Part shown: positions 27,586 to 35,890 of the stretch, one piece after another
Position numbering within the stretch: position 1 is the first letter of the stretch
How the letters are laid out: every line of letters begins with the position of its first letter
Source of the DNA: Comamonas piscis
GTDB lineage: Bacteria > Pseudomonadota > Gammaproteobacteria > Burkholderiales > Burkholderiaceae_C
Length of the DNA: 64,000 bases
Assembly: GCF_014109725.1 (NCBI RefSeq)
Contig: NZ_CP058554.1
Span: 2,914,001 to 2,978,000 of the forward strand
Direction of reading: 5' to 3'
The notes under the pieces: model-generated
Seen by the model: only the letters and a program-made list of their open reading frames with translations
What the model was told of the DNA's origin: nothing
The model's database searches: none
Program-made: the position numbers and the translations under genes

Positions 27586-28746
27586 TTACTCTTGGTTCAC
27601 ATCGAGCACGATTTCCGTGAACGAGGCCGCATCGTCCAGCTCAGGCTTGGCAGCGACCTGGGCCTTGGCGGCATTGGCGGCGAGCTGGAAGTCATTTTGC
27701 AGGCGCCACATCAGGTTGGTTGGCGAGTCGGCATTGGCCAGCCCTTCCTCGCGGCTGATCTTGCCCGTGTGGATCAACTCGGCCAGCGCACCTTCAAAGG
27801 TGACCGAGCCTTCAGCCATGGATTTTTCCATCGCCTCGCGCACGGCGGAGAAGTTGCCTTGCTCGATCATCTCGCCGACCAGCTTGGTGTTGAGCATGAC
27901 CTCGGTGGCGGCCGTGCGTTTGCCCGACACGGTTTTGACCAGGCGCTGCGAGATGACGGCGCGCATGGCGGAGGCCAGGTCGCCCAGCATGGTGGGGCGT
28001 ACTTCGACGGGGTAGAAGCTCAGGATCCGGTTGAGCGCATGGTAGCTGTTGTTGCCGTGCAGGGTGGCCAGGCAGAGGTGGCCAGACTGCGCATAGGCAA
28101 TGGCGGCCGACATGGTCTCGCGGTCGCGGATTTCGCCGATCATGATCACATCGGGCGCCTGGCGCAAGGCGTTCTTCAGGGCTGTTTGCAAGGAGGTGGT
28201 ATCGCTGCCCACCTCGCGCTGGTTGACGATGGAGCGGCGGTTCGTGAACTGGTATTCGATCGGGTCTTCCACTGTCAGGATGTGGCCGCTTTGCTGGGCG
28301 TTGCGGTGGTCGATCATCGCCGCCAGCGAGGTGCTCTTGCCCGAGCCGGTGGCGCCCACAAACAGCACCAGGCCGCGCCGGGCCATGATCAGATCCTTAA
28401 AAATCTCGGGCAGACCCAGCTGTTCCAGGCTGGGAATCTCCTGGGGCACAAAACGGATCACCACCGCGCAGCTGCCACGCTGGTGCATGGCACTGACCCG
28501 GAAGCGACCCACCCCTTCAAGCGGCACACCGATGTTCAGCTCACCGGTTTCATCGAGCTCTTCGATGCGCTCGGGCGGCACAATCTCGGCTAGCAGGCTG
28601 CGGGGCGCATCGGGCGTCAGGGTCTGGTTGTTCAGAGGGATACACTCGCCCTGAATCTTGACAAGTGCCGGCGCATTGGCGGACAGATAGACATCCGAGG
28701 CTTTGTTGTCCGCCATCAGGCGCAAGATTCGCTCCATGGTTCCCAT
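27586..28746 (-). CDS. pilU: PilT/PilU-family type IV pilus retraction ATPase
   Basis: A 386-residue hexameric ATPase that helps retract type IV pili. It shows GATGSGKSTSLAAMI (Walker A, near residue 128), an Asp box around TVEDPIEY, Walker B DVIMIGEIRDRETM and the His box HLCLATLHGNNS. The N-terminal SDVYLSANAPALVKIQGE segment and overall similarity favour PilU over PilT. GGAGGGA precedes the ATG at 28746 by seven bases; a second Met lies three codons in. No other pilus gene is nearby; it sits between dapD and dapE. Confidence 0.9.
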   Translation of the reverse strand: MGTMERILRLMADNKASDVYLSANAPALVKIQGECIPLNNQTLTPDAPRSLLAEIVPPERIEELDETGELNIGVPLEGVGRFRVSAMHQRGSCAVVIRFVPQEIPSLEQLGLPEIFKDLIMARRGLVLFVGATGSGKSTSLAAMIDHRNAQQSGHILTVEDPIEYQFTNRRSIVNQREVGSDTTSLQTALKNALRQAPDVIMIGEIRDRETMSAAIAYAQSGHLCLATLHGNNSYHALNRILSFYPVEVRPTMLGDLASAMRAVISQRLVKTVSGKRTAATEVMLNTKLVGEMIEQGNFSAVREAMEKSMAEGSVTFEGALAELIHTGKISREEGLANADSPTNLMWRLQNDFQLAANAAKAQVAAKPELDDAASFTEIVLDVNQE

Positions 28747-28851
28747 GTCGTTTCCCTCCAGTAATTTGTGCTGAGATTGTAGGCTTAGCGAGGCGCTGAA
28801 TAATAGATGTTGTGCAAGTGCCGCAACCAAACCGCATGGGAGCGTGGCCAC

Positions 28852-28883
28852 AAAAAAGCCCTGCAGCGCAAAGCTTGCAGGGC
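28852..28883 (-). terminator. Rho-independent terminator of dapC-dapD
   Basis: On the minus strand an 8-bp stem GCCCTGCA/TGCAGGGC with a 10-base loop is followed by six U residues, 24 bases beyond the dapD stop. It separates the dap operon from pilU. Confidence 0.88.
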
Positions 28884-28906
28884 CTGTGGATCGCCTAGGC
28901 GGCGGA

Positions 28907-29731
28907 TCAGTCGCGCAGCAGGTCGTTGATGCTGGTCTTGGCGCGGGTCTCGGGCGTCACTTGCTTGACGATCACGGCGCAGTACAGGCTGTGGCTGCCG
29001 TCCTTGGCAGGCATGGAGCCGCTCACCACCACCGAGCCCGAAGGCACGCGGCCGTAGCTGATCTCGCCGGTCATGCGGTTGTAGATCTTGGTGGACTGGC
29101 TGATGTACACGCCCATCGAGATGACCGAGTTTTCTTCAACGATCACGCCTTCGACGATTTCGGAGCGGGCGCCGATGAAGCAGTTGTCTTCAATGATCGT
29201 GGGGTTGGCTTGCAGCGGCTCGAGCACGCCGCCCAGGCCCACGCCGCCGGAGAGGTGGACGTTCTTGCCCACTTGCGCGCAGGAGCCCACGGTGGCCCAG
29301 GTGTCGACCATGGTGCCTTCGCCCACATAGGCGCCGATGTTGACGTAAGAAGGCATCAGGATGGCGCCCTTGGCCACATAGCTGCCGCGGCGTGCCACGG
29401 CAGGCGGCACCACGCGCACGCCTGTGGCGGCGATATCGGCTTCGGACATGCCGGCGTACTTGGTCGGCACCTTGTCGTAGAAGTTCAGGTCACCGGCTTG
29501 CACCAGCGCGTTGTCCTTCAGGCGGAACGACAGCAGCACGGCCTTCTTGATCCACTGGTGGACGGTCCACTGGCCCACGCTTTCACGGGTGGCCACGCGC
29601 AGCTCGCCCTGGTCCAGGGCATTGATCACATGGTCGACTGCATCGACGATTTCTTTGGGGGCAGTGGCGGACGACAAGGTCGTGCGGGCTTCCCAGGCGG
29701 ATTCGATGATGGTTTGCAGTTGTTGCGTCAT
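28907..29731 (-). CDS. dapD: 2,3,4,5-tetrahydropyridine-2,6-dicarboxylate N-succinyltransferase
   Basis: A 274-residue trimeric left-handed beta-helix enzyme that transfers succinate from succinyl-CoA to tetrahydrodipicolinate in the lysine/diaminopimelate pathway. Hexapeptide-repeat turns run through about residues 100-220 (VPPAVARRGSYVAKGAILMP, then NIGAYVGEGTMVDTWATVGS). The length matches E. coli DapD. It begins three bases after the dapC stop, so the two are one operon ended by the terminator at 28852. Confidence 0.97.
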   Translation of the reverse strand: MTQQLQTIIESAWEARTTLSSATAPKEIVDAVDHVINALDQGELRVATRESVGQWTVHQWIKKAVLLSFRLKDNALVQAGDLNFYDKVPTKYAGMSEADIAATGVRVVPPAVARRGSYVAKGAILMPSYVNIGAYVGEGTMVDTWATVGSCAQVGKNVHLSGGVGLGGVLEPLQANPTIIEDNCFIGARSEIVEGVIVEENSVISMGVYISQSTKIYNRMTGEISYGRVPSGSVVVSGSMPAKDGSHSLYCAVIVKQVTPETRAKTSINDLLRD

Positions 29732-29734
29732 GGT

Positions 29735-30943
29735 TTAGGCTTTTTTCCAGGATTGAATAAATTGGGCGATGCGCTGTGCGGCTTCCAGGCATTCGGCGGT
29801 TTGTGCCACCAAGGCCATGCGGATGCGGCCAGCGCCGGGATTGCTGCCATTGAAGTCACGGGCCAGATAGCTGCCTGGCAGAACCGTGACATTGTATTGG
29901 GCATAGAGTTCGCGTGCGAACTCGGTGTCGGACAAGCCCATGTGCGCGGGCACGCCGGCCCAGAGGTAGAAGCTGGCGTCGGGCAGCTGCACATCCATCA
30001 CCGCCGACAGCACCGGCGTGACTTCGGCAAACTTGCGGCGGTACTGCTCGCGGTTGTCTTCGACATGGCGCTCATCGCCCCAGGCGGCAATGCTGGCCGC
30101 CTGCACCGGCGGGCTCATCGCGCCGCCCTGGTAGGTGCGGTAGAGCGTAAAGGCTTTGATCAGCTCGGCATCACCGGCGACAAAACCGCTGCGCAGGCCG
30201 GGCACATTGCTGCGCTTGGACAGGCTGGTGAAGGACACCAGGCGGCGGAAATCGCTGCGGCCCAGCTGCGCGGCTGCCTGCATGCCGCCCAGCGGTGGCT
30301 CGTCGCGGAAGTAGATTTCGCTGTAGCACTCGTCGGATGCAATGACAAAGCTATAGCGGTCGGACAGCTCGAACAGTTTCTTCCACTCATCCAGCGGCAT
30401 CACCGCGCCGGTGGGATTGCCGGGCGAGCAGACAAAGATCAGCTGCGTGCGCTGCCAGATGTCCTCGGGCACGCTGGCCCAGTCCACCGCAAAGTTCTTG
30501 CTGGCGATGCTGGGCACGTAGTAAGGCGTGGCGCCTGCCAGCAGGGCCGCGCCTTCGTAGATTTGGTAGAAGGGGTTGGGGCAGAGTACGACGGGGTCGG
30601 GTCGGCTGCTGTCCACCACCGTTTGGGTGAAGGCAAACAGCGCCTCACGGCTGCCGTTGACGGGCAAGGTGTGCTTATGGCCATCCACCTGCAGACCGTA
30701 GCGGGTCGATAGCCATTTGGCAAAGGCCTCGCGCAGCGCGGGCGTGCCCGCCGTGGCCGGGTAGACCGCCAAGCCGGCCAGGCTGCCCGAGAGCGCTTGC
30801 TCGATAAAGGCGGGGGTGGGGTGGCGGGGCTCACCAATACCCAGGCTGATCGGCGTCTGGTCTGCGGGCGGCGTGACACCGGCAAACAACTGGCGCAGGC
30901 GCTCAAACGGGTAGGGCTGCAGTTTCTGAAGCAAGGGGTTCAT
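29735..30943 (-). CDS. dapC: succinyldiaminopimelate transaminase
   Basis: A 402-residue class I/II pyridoxal-phosphate aminotransferase that makes N-succinyl-diaminopimelate from the 6-oxo acid and glutamate. The cofactor lysine lies in SLSKRSNVPGLRSGF (near residue 238), with NPTGAV near 162 and SDECYSEIYF near 193. The C-terminus holds GRIRMAL with the substrate arginine. Its place directly before dapD supports DapC over other aminotransferases of the same fold. Confidence 0.93.
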   Translation of the reverse strand: MNPLLQKLQPYPFERLRQLFAGVTPPADQTPISLGIGEPRHPTPAFIEQALSGSLAGLAVYPATAGTPALREAFAKWLSTRYGLQVDGHKHTLPVNGSREALFAFTQTVVDSSRPDPVVLCPNPFYQIYEGAALLAGATPYYVPSIASKNFAVDWASVPEDIWQRTQLIFVCSPGNPTGAVMPLDEWKKLFELSDRYSFVIASDECYSEIYFRDEPPLGGMQAAAQLGRSDFRRLVSFTSLSKRSNVPGLRSGFVAGDAELIKAFTLYRTYQGGAMSPPVQAASIAAWGDERHVEDNREQYRRKFAEVTPVLSAVMDVQLPDASFYLWAGVPAHMGLSDTEFARELYAQYNVTVLPGSYLARDFNGSNPGAGRIRMALVAQTAECLEAAQRIAQFIQSWKKA

Positions 30944-31046
30944 AAGCCAGCCATTATGGTGCAGCGGCGCCGGATTTTTTGCACGGCGCTGTCATGCCCG
31001 GTAGGGGCTTGGCGGCCTTTGCGGGCCGACAGCCGCAGCCCCGCCA

Positions 31047-31817
31047 TTAAGACGAGCGATTGCCGCCTTGTTGCTGCTGGGCTTTGGCCAAAATGGCGGC
31101 CAGAATTGCCTTTTTGTCGGTGGCGGCCGGGGCTGCCAGCTGGACCTTGCTGGCGGCGGTATTTTGCAATGCGGCTGCGCTGACGGCGGCGGCCTGGGCT
31201 GTTTGTGCCGTGGTGGCTGCCGTGGCCGCGCTCGCATCCGCCGCGGTGTCTGCCGGGCTGAGGTCCAGCGGGCCGTGGGCACGCTCCAGCCGCTGCTGGT
31301 GCTTGCGATAGCGCAAGCGGGCGTCATCAGCCTGCGCGGGGCTCCATGCGGCCCAGCCAGTGGCATCGCCGCTGGCATTGTCCAGCTCAATGCAATCGAC
31401 CGGACAGACCGGCAGGCACAGCTCGCAGCCGGTACAGGCCTCGGCAATGATGCTGTGCATGCGCTTGTTGGCGCCCAAAATCGCGTCGGTGGGACAGGCC
31501 TTGATGCACAGGGTGCAGCCGATGCACCAGTTCTCATCGATACGGGCGACGACGCGCACGGCTTCGAGGCCGTTGTCGGGGTTCAGCGGCAACGCGGGCA
31601 GGCCGGTGATGGCTGCCAGCCGCGCTACACCTTCCTGGCCGCCGGGCGGGCATTGGTTGATCGCTGCCTCGCGCCGGGCAATGGCCTGGGCATAGTGGCG
31701 GCAGTCGGGGTAGCCGCAGCGCGTGCACTGGGTCTGCGGCAAGGCCGCATCAATGGCGCCAATGAAAACAGCCAGCGCTGAGGCTGGCTGGTTGCTGGTT
31801 GGGAGGTTATCGGTCAC
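31047..31817 (-). CDS. rsxB: RnfB/RsxB-type iron-sulfur protein (solitary)
   Basis: A 256-residue iron-sulfur protein. The N-terminal Fe-S cluster motif is CTRCGYPDC (about residue 28) and two 4Fe-4S ferredoxin motifs follow, CIGCTLCIKACP and CTGCELCLPVCP. The last 80 residues are an Ala-rich, probably disordered tail. I place the start at the GTG ending at 31817, where GTGA overlaps the stop of phaZ and implies coupled translation. No other rnf/rsx gene is present, so a membrane Rnf complex is not implied. Electron transfer is the likely role; the partner is unknown. Confidence 0.9.
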   Translation of the reverse strand: MTDNLPTSNQPASALAVFIGAIDAALPQTQCTRCGYPDCRHYAQAIARREAAINQCPPGGQEGVARLAAITGLPALPLNPDNGLEAVRVVARIDENWCIGCTLCIKACPTDAILGANKRMHSIIAEACTGCELCLPVCPVDCIELDNASGDATGWAAWSPAQADDARLRYRKHQQRLERAHGPLDLSPADTAADASAATAATTAQTAQAAAVSAAALQNTAASKVQLAAPAATDKKAILAAILAKAQQQQGGNRSS

Positions 31818-33142
31818 ACCGTGTGCAAAGTATTCTGCTTGGAAGTGGCCGATTTTACGCTGCCTGGACGTTCTTCCACCCGGTTGTTGGCAAGGATGAA
31901 ATCCTTGAGCATCGGGTAGACCATGGTGCGCCAGCGCTTGCCGCTGAAGATGCCATAGTGGCCGGCACCCTTGACTTCGAAGTGGCGGGTATCCACTTGT
32001 TTGAGGCCGGTACACAGGTCGTGGGCCGCCTGGGTTTGGCCGGAGCCGGAAATGTCATCGAGCTCGCCTTCCACCGTCAGCAGCGCGCTGTGGCGGATGT
32101 CCTGCGGTTTGACCAGCTCCAGATTGCCTTCAGGAGAGCGCACTTCCCAGGTGCCCTTGACCAGTGCAAAGTCCTGGAACACGGTCTTGATGGTTTCCAG
32201 GTAATAAGCGGCATCCATGTCGAGCACGGCGTTGTACTCGTCGTAGAACTTGCGGTGGTGCTCGGCGCTGTCTTCATTGCCCTTGAGCAGGTCCTTGAAG
32301 TAGTCGTAGTGGCTCGTCGCATGGCGGTCCGGGTTCATGCTGACAAAACCCATGTGCTGCAAAAAGCCCGGGTACACCAAGCGGCCGGCACCAGGGAAGT
32401 TGCCGGGTACCGGGTGAATCACATTCGATTCGAACCACTGGAGATCGTGGGTGGTGGCGAGGTTGTTGACCGCAGTGGGCGACTTGCTGGCGTCGATCGG
32501 GCCGCCCATCATCGTCATCGACAAGGGGGTCTTCTCACCCCGGCTGGCCATCAGCGACACGGCTGCGAGCACCGGCACCGTGGGCTGGCAGACGCTCACC
32601 ACATGGCAGTTGCCATAAATACCCTGGATGTGGCGGATGAACTCCTGCACATAGTTGACGTAGTCGTCCAGGTGGAAGATGCCCTCGCTTTGCGGCACCA
32701 GGCGCGCATTGGTCCAGTCGGTGATGTAGACCTTGTGGTCCGTCAGCATGGTGCGAACGGTCTCGCGCAGCAAGGTGGCGTAGTGGCCCGACAGGGGGGC
32801 CACCACCAGCACCACGGGCTGCTGCTTCATGGAGGCGAGGCTGGTCTGGTCATCCGAGAAGCGCTTGAAGCGGCGCAGCTCGCAAAAGGGCTTGGTCAGC
32901 TCGATGCGCTCATGGATGGCGATCTCATGGCCGTTGGCCTCGACAGAGTTGATGTCGAAGGCCGGCTTTTCATAGTCCTTGCCCAGGCGGTAGAACAGGT
33001 CAAAGCCCGCAGAGGCGCGCTGCGCCGTGCTGGTCTGGCTGACAGGCCAGAGTGGGTTGCTCAACATCTTCGATGTGGCGTGGGCATATTCTGCAAAGGG
33101 CTCCATCAGGGCCCGCTGGGTTTCATACAGTTGGTACAGCAT
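31814..33142 (-). CDS. phaZ: intracellular poly(3-hydroxybutyrate) depolymerase
   Basis: A 442-residue cytosolic PHB depolymerase of the PhaZ1 type, which mobilises storage granules. The nucleophile is cysteine rather than serine, in the lipase-like box SVCQPTVP (C185), as in Cupriavidus PhaZ. The C-terminal PHB-depolymerase domain has ALLTVEGELDDISGSGQT and the histidine region KGAGHYGIFSG. The ATG at 33142 gives the typical MLYQLYETQR start. Its last codon overlaps the rsxB start. Confidence 0.95.
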   Translation of the reverse strand: MLYQLYETQRALMEPFAEYAHATSKMLSNPLWPVSQTSTAQRASAGFDLFYRLGKDYEKPAFDINSVEANGHEIAIHERIELTKPFCELRRFKRFSDDQTSLASMKQQPVVLVVAPLSGHYATLLRETVRTMLTDHKVYITDWTNARLVPQSEGIFHLDDYVNYVQEFIRHIQGIYGNCHVVSVCQPTVPVLAAVSLMASRGEKTPLSMTMMGGPIDASKSPTAVNNLATTHDLQWFESNVIHPVPGNFPGAGRLVYPGFLQHMGFVSMNPDRHATSHYDYFKDLLKGNEDSAEHHRKFYDEYNAVLDMDAAYYLETIKTVFQDFALVKGTWEVRSPEGNLELVKPQDIRHSALLTVEGELDDISGSGQTQAAHDLCTGLKQVDTRHFEVKGAGHYGIFSGKRWRTMVYPMLKDFILANNRVEERPGSVKSATSKQNTLHTV

Positions 33143-33441
33143 CAAAACTCCGTGAATGTTGCGTTGCAATATAGCAGCAGCCTGTGTCAAAAAGCATGGT
33201 CGTGCATGCTCGTAAACACGGGGAGAGGTCCGAAAACCGTGTTCTGCGCCTTCGTCTGCGCTGTGCTAACCCCGCCTGGCAGCCGCATGGCCGCTGCAAT
33301 GCGGCAGTTGGCCGGACGTTTTTACAAAGATTGACTTTAGCTAATGGCCGAGGGCCTTGCTAGAGTATTTTTCTGGCGACCTGCATGGATGCCATCGGCG
33401 AGACCCAAGGGGCTGATCCGCGCATGGCAGCGCTGTGTTGC
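33143..33441. other. 299-base intergenic stretch between phaZ and the RelA/SpoT-domain gene
   Basis: This interval holds the phaZ upstream region and the 3' flank of the alarmone synthetase gene. On the minus strand a perfect TTGACA lies about 45 bases before the phaZ ATG, but no well-spaced -10 follows it (TATATT is only 11 bases away). I see no gene, repeat or terminator that I can support. Confidence 0.5.
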
Positions 33442-34503
33442 TCAATCTTCGCTGGTGCTGTTGGCCGGCTGACGCTGCAGCCATTCTTCAAAGGCCTCAC
33501 GGGCGGAGTTGCGCAGTGTTTTGCGAAAGCGCTGCTTGTCCTCCAGATAGAGGCAGTGGCGCATCACCGTGAAAGGGTTGAAGCTACTCGACGGGTAGCG
33601 GTGCTGGAAATCGGCTTTGTAATGGCGCACTGTGGTGACGTGCTTTTGCACCACGGCAAACAGCCAGCCTGCGTGGCGCACCGCAAAGTCATGCAGCAGC
33701 TCATCGAGGAAGAACTCCACCTTTTGCGGATCGAACTCGTAGCCGGGAAAGTGCTTGTGGCCAAAGGCAACAAAGCTGAAGGCATCGAGCGGCTCATTGT
33801 CTGCCTCTCCCAATGCGCCCTCAGCCTCGTCTTCGGCGCGCGAGAGCGCCAGTGCCTGGCTGGTTTCATTGCGGATCTGCAAAAATTCGCGGTCGGCCAA
33901 CTCGAACAGCGCCGACAGAATATTGATGCGGCGCTTGAGGTTGGTCGGGATGGACTTCTTGTACTTGATCTTGTGGTCCAGCTCGCTCCAGGAGTCCTGG
34001 ATGATGGTGCGGATCTGCAGCTCGAAGGCCTGGTCGGCATAGGCATGGTGCTCGGTCAGCTGCGATTGCTGCTGGTTGAGCCGCAGATCCATGTGGATGC
34101 CCTTGTAGCCGAACTCGGACTCGGAGTCCTCCATCGGCGAGGTCTTGTCCGTGATGTCGATCACATCGAAGTACTCGCGCACCCGGGACATGATGGCCGG
34201 TGGCTCATCCTCATACAGGCAGACCACGCGCACGCCGATCAGGTCGGTGATGTAATCCTGGATGGCATAGTCTTCCGAATGGTCCTCGACAAAGTTGCGG
34301 TACTTGCGCTTGAATTTGCGCACGCATTCGTCGGCCGTTTTCACCCGGCATTCGAACTTGGCGATGTTGACGCCTTCGAGGTTGCTCAAGATCGCATGGA
34401 TCAGCGCGTTATAAGAAGCCGCCGCTGCCTTGAGGGTGGGCAACTGGGCGGCATAGAAATCCAGGAACTCCTGTTTGCGGGATTCAAAATCGCGAGAGGG
34501 CAT
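33442..34503 (-). CDS. RelA/SpoT-domain alarmone synthetase-like protein with C-terminal extension
   Basis: A 353-residue protein with a (p)ppGpp synthetase domain and no hydrolase, TGS or ACT domain. Residues about 30-200 carry the domain: a basic substrate segment FECRVKTADECVRKFKRK, TDLIGVRVV with the likely Mg-binding D87, the G-loop FGYKGIHMDLRL with Y133, and FELQIRT with E161. All key residues look intact, so synthesis of (p)ppGpp or a related alarmone is plausible. Typical small synthetases are 200-250 residues; here about 150 extra residues follow, with a conserved-looking region around 245-345 that I cannot assign. No antitoxin-like gene is adjacent. Confidence 0.85.
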   Translation of the reverse strand: MPSRDFESRKQEFLDFYAAQLPTLKAAAASYNALIHAILSNLEGVNIAKFECRVKTADECVRKFKRKYRNFVEDHSEDYAIQDYITDLIGVRVVCLYEDEPPAIMSRVREYFDVIDITDKTSPMEDSESEFGYKGIHMDLRLNQQQSQLTEHHAYADQAFELQIRTIIQDSWSELDHKIKYKKSIPTNLKRRINILSALFELADREFLQIRNETSQALALSRAEDEAEGALGEADNEPLDAFSFVAFGHKHFPGYEFDPQKVEFFLDELLHDFAVRHAGWLFAVVQKHVTTVRHYKADFQHRYPSSSFNPFTVMRHCLYLEDKQRFRKTLRNSAREAFEEWLQRQPANSTSED

Positions 34504-34526
34504 GGCGTAGGGCAGCAGGGTAGAGG

Positions 34527-34545
34527 GGCGGGCGCAACGCCCGCC
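34527..34545 (-). terminator. hairpin between the AI-2E permease gene and the alarmone synthetase gene
   Basis: An 8-bp GC stem (34527-34534 with 34538-34545, three-base loop) fills the 54-base gap. It lacks a U-run, so it may partly uncouple the two genes rather than end transcription. Confidence 0.45.
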
Positions 34546-34557
34546 AATGACAAGAAA

Positions 34558-35643
34558 TTACTTGGCGCTATTGTCCACCTCGGCGGAGTCGCTGATGTGG
34601 GCTTGGGGCGCAAAAAGATCCCAAACGGCGATGAACAGCGCCGCAATCAGTGGACCGATGACAAAACCCGTCAAACCAAACAGGGACAGGCCGCCCAGGG
34701 TCGATATCAAGATCAGGTAGTCGGGCATCTTGGTGTCCTTGCCCACCAGCAGCGGGCGCAGCACGTTGTCGACCATGCCCATGATGCCTGCACCGTAGCC
34801 CGTCAGAATGAGGCCTTCGGTGGTGGAGCCGGTGGCAAAGTAATAAATGGCAACCGGACCCCAGACGATGGCGGCGCCCACGGCGGGCAGCAGCGACAGA
34901 AAAGCCATCACCACGCCCCAGAGCAGCGACGCCTCGATGCCCAAAATCCAGAAGATGATGCCGCCCAAGGCGCCCTGGGTGGCAGCGACCGCCAGATTGC
35001 CTTTGACGGTGGCGCGCACCACGGTGATGAACTTGGCGCCCAGCTTGCGTTTGTGGGAATCGTCGAGCGGGGTGGCGGCCAAAATCTTGCGGATCAAGGT
35101 CTTGCCATCGCGCAGGAAGAAGAACAACAGGTAGAGCATGATGCAGAAGCTCACCAGAAAGCCCATGGTGTTCTGGCCAATGGCCAATACCTTGGTCGCC
35201 ACATACTGGCTGGCCTGCACGGAGATACCGGAAATCTTTTCCTGGATCACCCGGGGATCGTTCAGGTTGAAGCGGGTGAGCAGGTCCAACACCCACTGCG
35301 GCATGGCGTTGTAGATCTGCTGGAAGTACTGGCCAAAGTTCATCTCACCCGAGTGCACGCTCTCGTAGATGGTGGCGGCTTCCTTGGCCAGCGAAATCGA
35401 CAGCAGGATCAGCGGCAGGATGACCAGCACCAGGCAAAGCATCAGCGTAATCAGGGCCGCAATAGTCGGGTATTTGGGGAGGCGGACCAGGATTTTTTTG
35501 TGTAGAGGCGTAAACACAACAGCGAAGATCACCGCCCAGAAAACGGCCCCCTGGAAGGGGAAAAGCACGGCAAAAAAGGCAATGCTGACGCCTATTAGCA
35601 GCAAGATGAATGCTTTGTCGTGGAGGGGATGGTTGTTGAACAT
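34558..35643 (-). CDS. AI-2E family transporter (PerM-like permease)
   Basis: A 361-residue inner-membrane protein of the AI-2E/PerM family. There are about eight hydrophobic segments: two pairs near the N-terminus, an amphipathic middle (about 80-150), then the conserved core GILGIEASLLWGVVMAFLSLLPAVGAAIVWGP and the C-terminal LLVGKDTKMPDYLILISTLGG (here split over residues 240-320). Family members export small molecules or act as sodium/proton antiporters, so autoinducer transport should not be assumed. It is upstream of the alarmone synthetase gene on the same strand. Confidence 0.88.
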   Translation of the reverse strand: MFNNHPLHDKAFILLLIGVSIAFFAVLFPFQGAVFWAVIFAVVFTPLHKKILVRLPKYPTIAALITLMLCLVLVILPLILLSISLAKEAATIYESVHSGEMNFGQYFQQIYNAMPQWVLDLLTRFNLNDPRVIQEKISGISVQASQYVATKVLAIGQNTMGFLVSFCIMLYLLFFFLRDGKTLIRKILAATPLDDSHKRKLGAKFITVVRATVKGNLAVAATQGALGGIIFWILGIEASLLWGVVMAFLSLLPAVGAAIVWGPVAIYYFATGSTTEGLILTGYGAGIMGMVDNVLRPLLVGKDTKMPDYLILISTLGGLSLFGLTGFVIGPLIAALFIAVWDLFAPQAHISDSAEVDNSAK

Positions 35644-35856
35644 CGAGCGCTAGGGTGTAAATGGATAGCGCAAATGTATCTGAGTCCTGCGCAAAGCCAC
35701 GTAAGCGCGATCCGACGTCTGCAGGCTCAGGGCCATCCAAGGACAACCCTAGGCGGAAGTGGCACAATGCTGGTTGTACGGCCCTTCCCAGCCACAGTCG
35801 CATCCGCCAATCGGTTCAGCCGTGTCGCGGAAGGTTGTTTATATGCACCAGCTAAT

Positions 35857-35890
35857 GCTTTCCAGAGGAAAGCGGAGGTCAGCGGAGAAA
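35857..35890 (+). ncRNA. sucA leader hairpin, candidate sucA RNA motif (Burkholderiales)
   Basis: A perfect 7-bp stem GCTTTCC/GGAAAGC (35857-35863 with 35867-35873, three-base loop) is followed by purine-rich AGCGGAGG and GCGGAGAAA just before the sucA ATG. A conserved cis-regulatory RNA, the sucA motif, is known in the 5' leaders of sucA in Burkholderiales with stems overlapping the ribosome site. I match it by position, lineage and this stem, not by covariance search. The rest of the 247-base gap from 35644 shows no gene. Confidence 0.5.

Noticed and set aside
31814..31850. A longer rsxB frame extending back to 32015
   Set aside because: The extension overlaps phaZ in another frame and adds sequence unlike RnfB; the GTG at 31817 with the GTGA overlap is simpler.
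33321..33334. The 14-base string TTTACAAAGATTGA also occurring at 46931 before atoE
   Set aside because: A shared 14-mer is expected by chance in 64 kb, and neither copy has promoter-like spacing.
35770..35790. TGGCAC-like sigma-54 promoter upstream of sucA
   Set aside because: The -12 GC is missing (GT at the expected place), so the match fails the essential dinucleotide.
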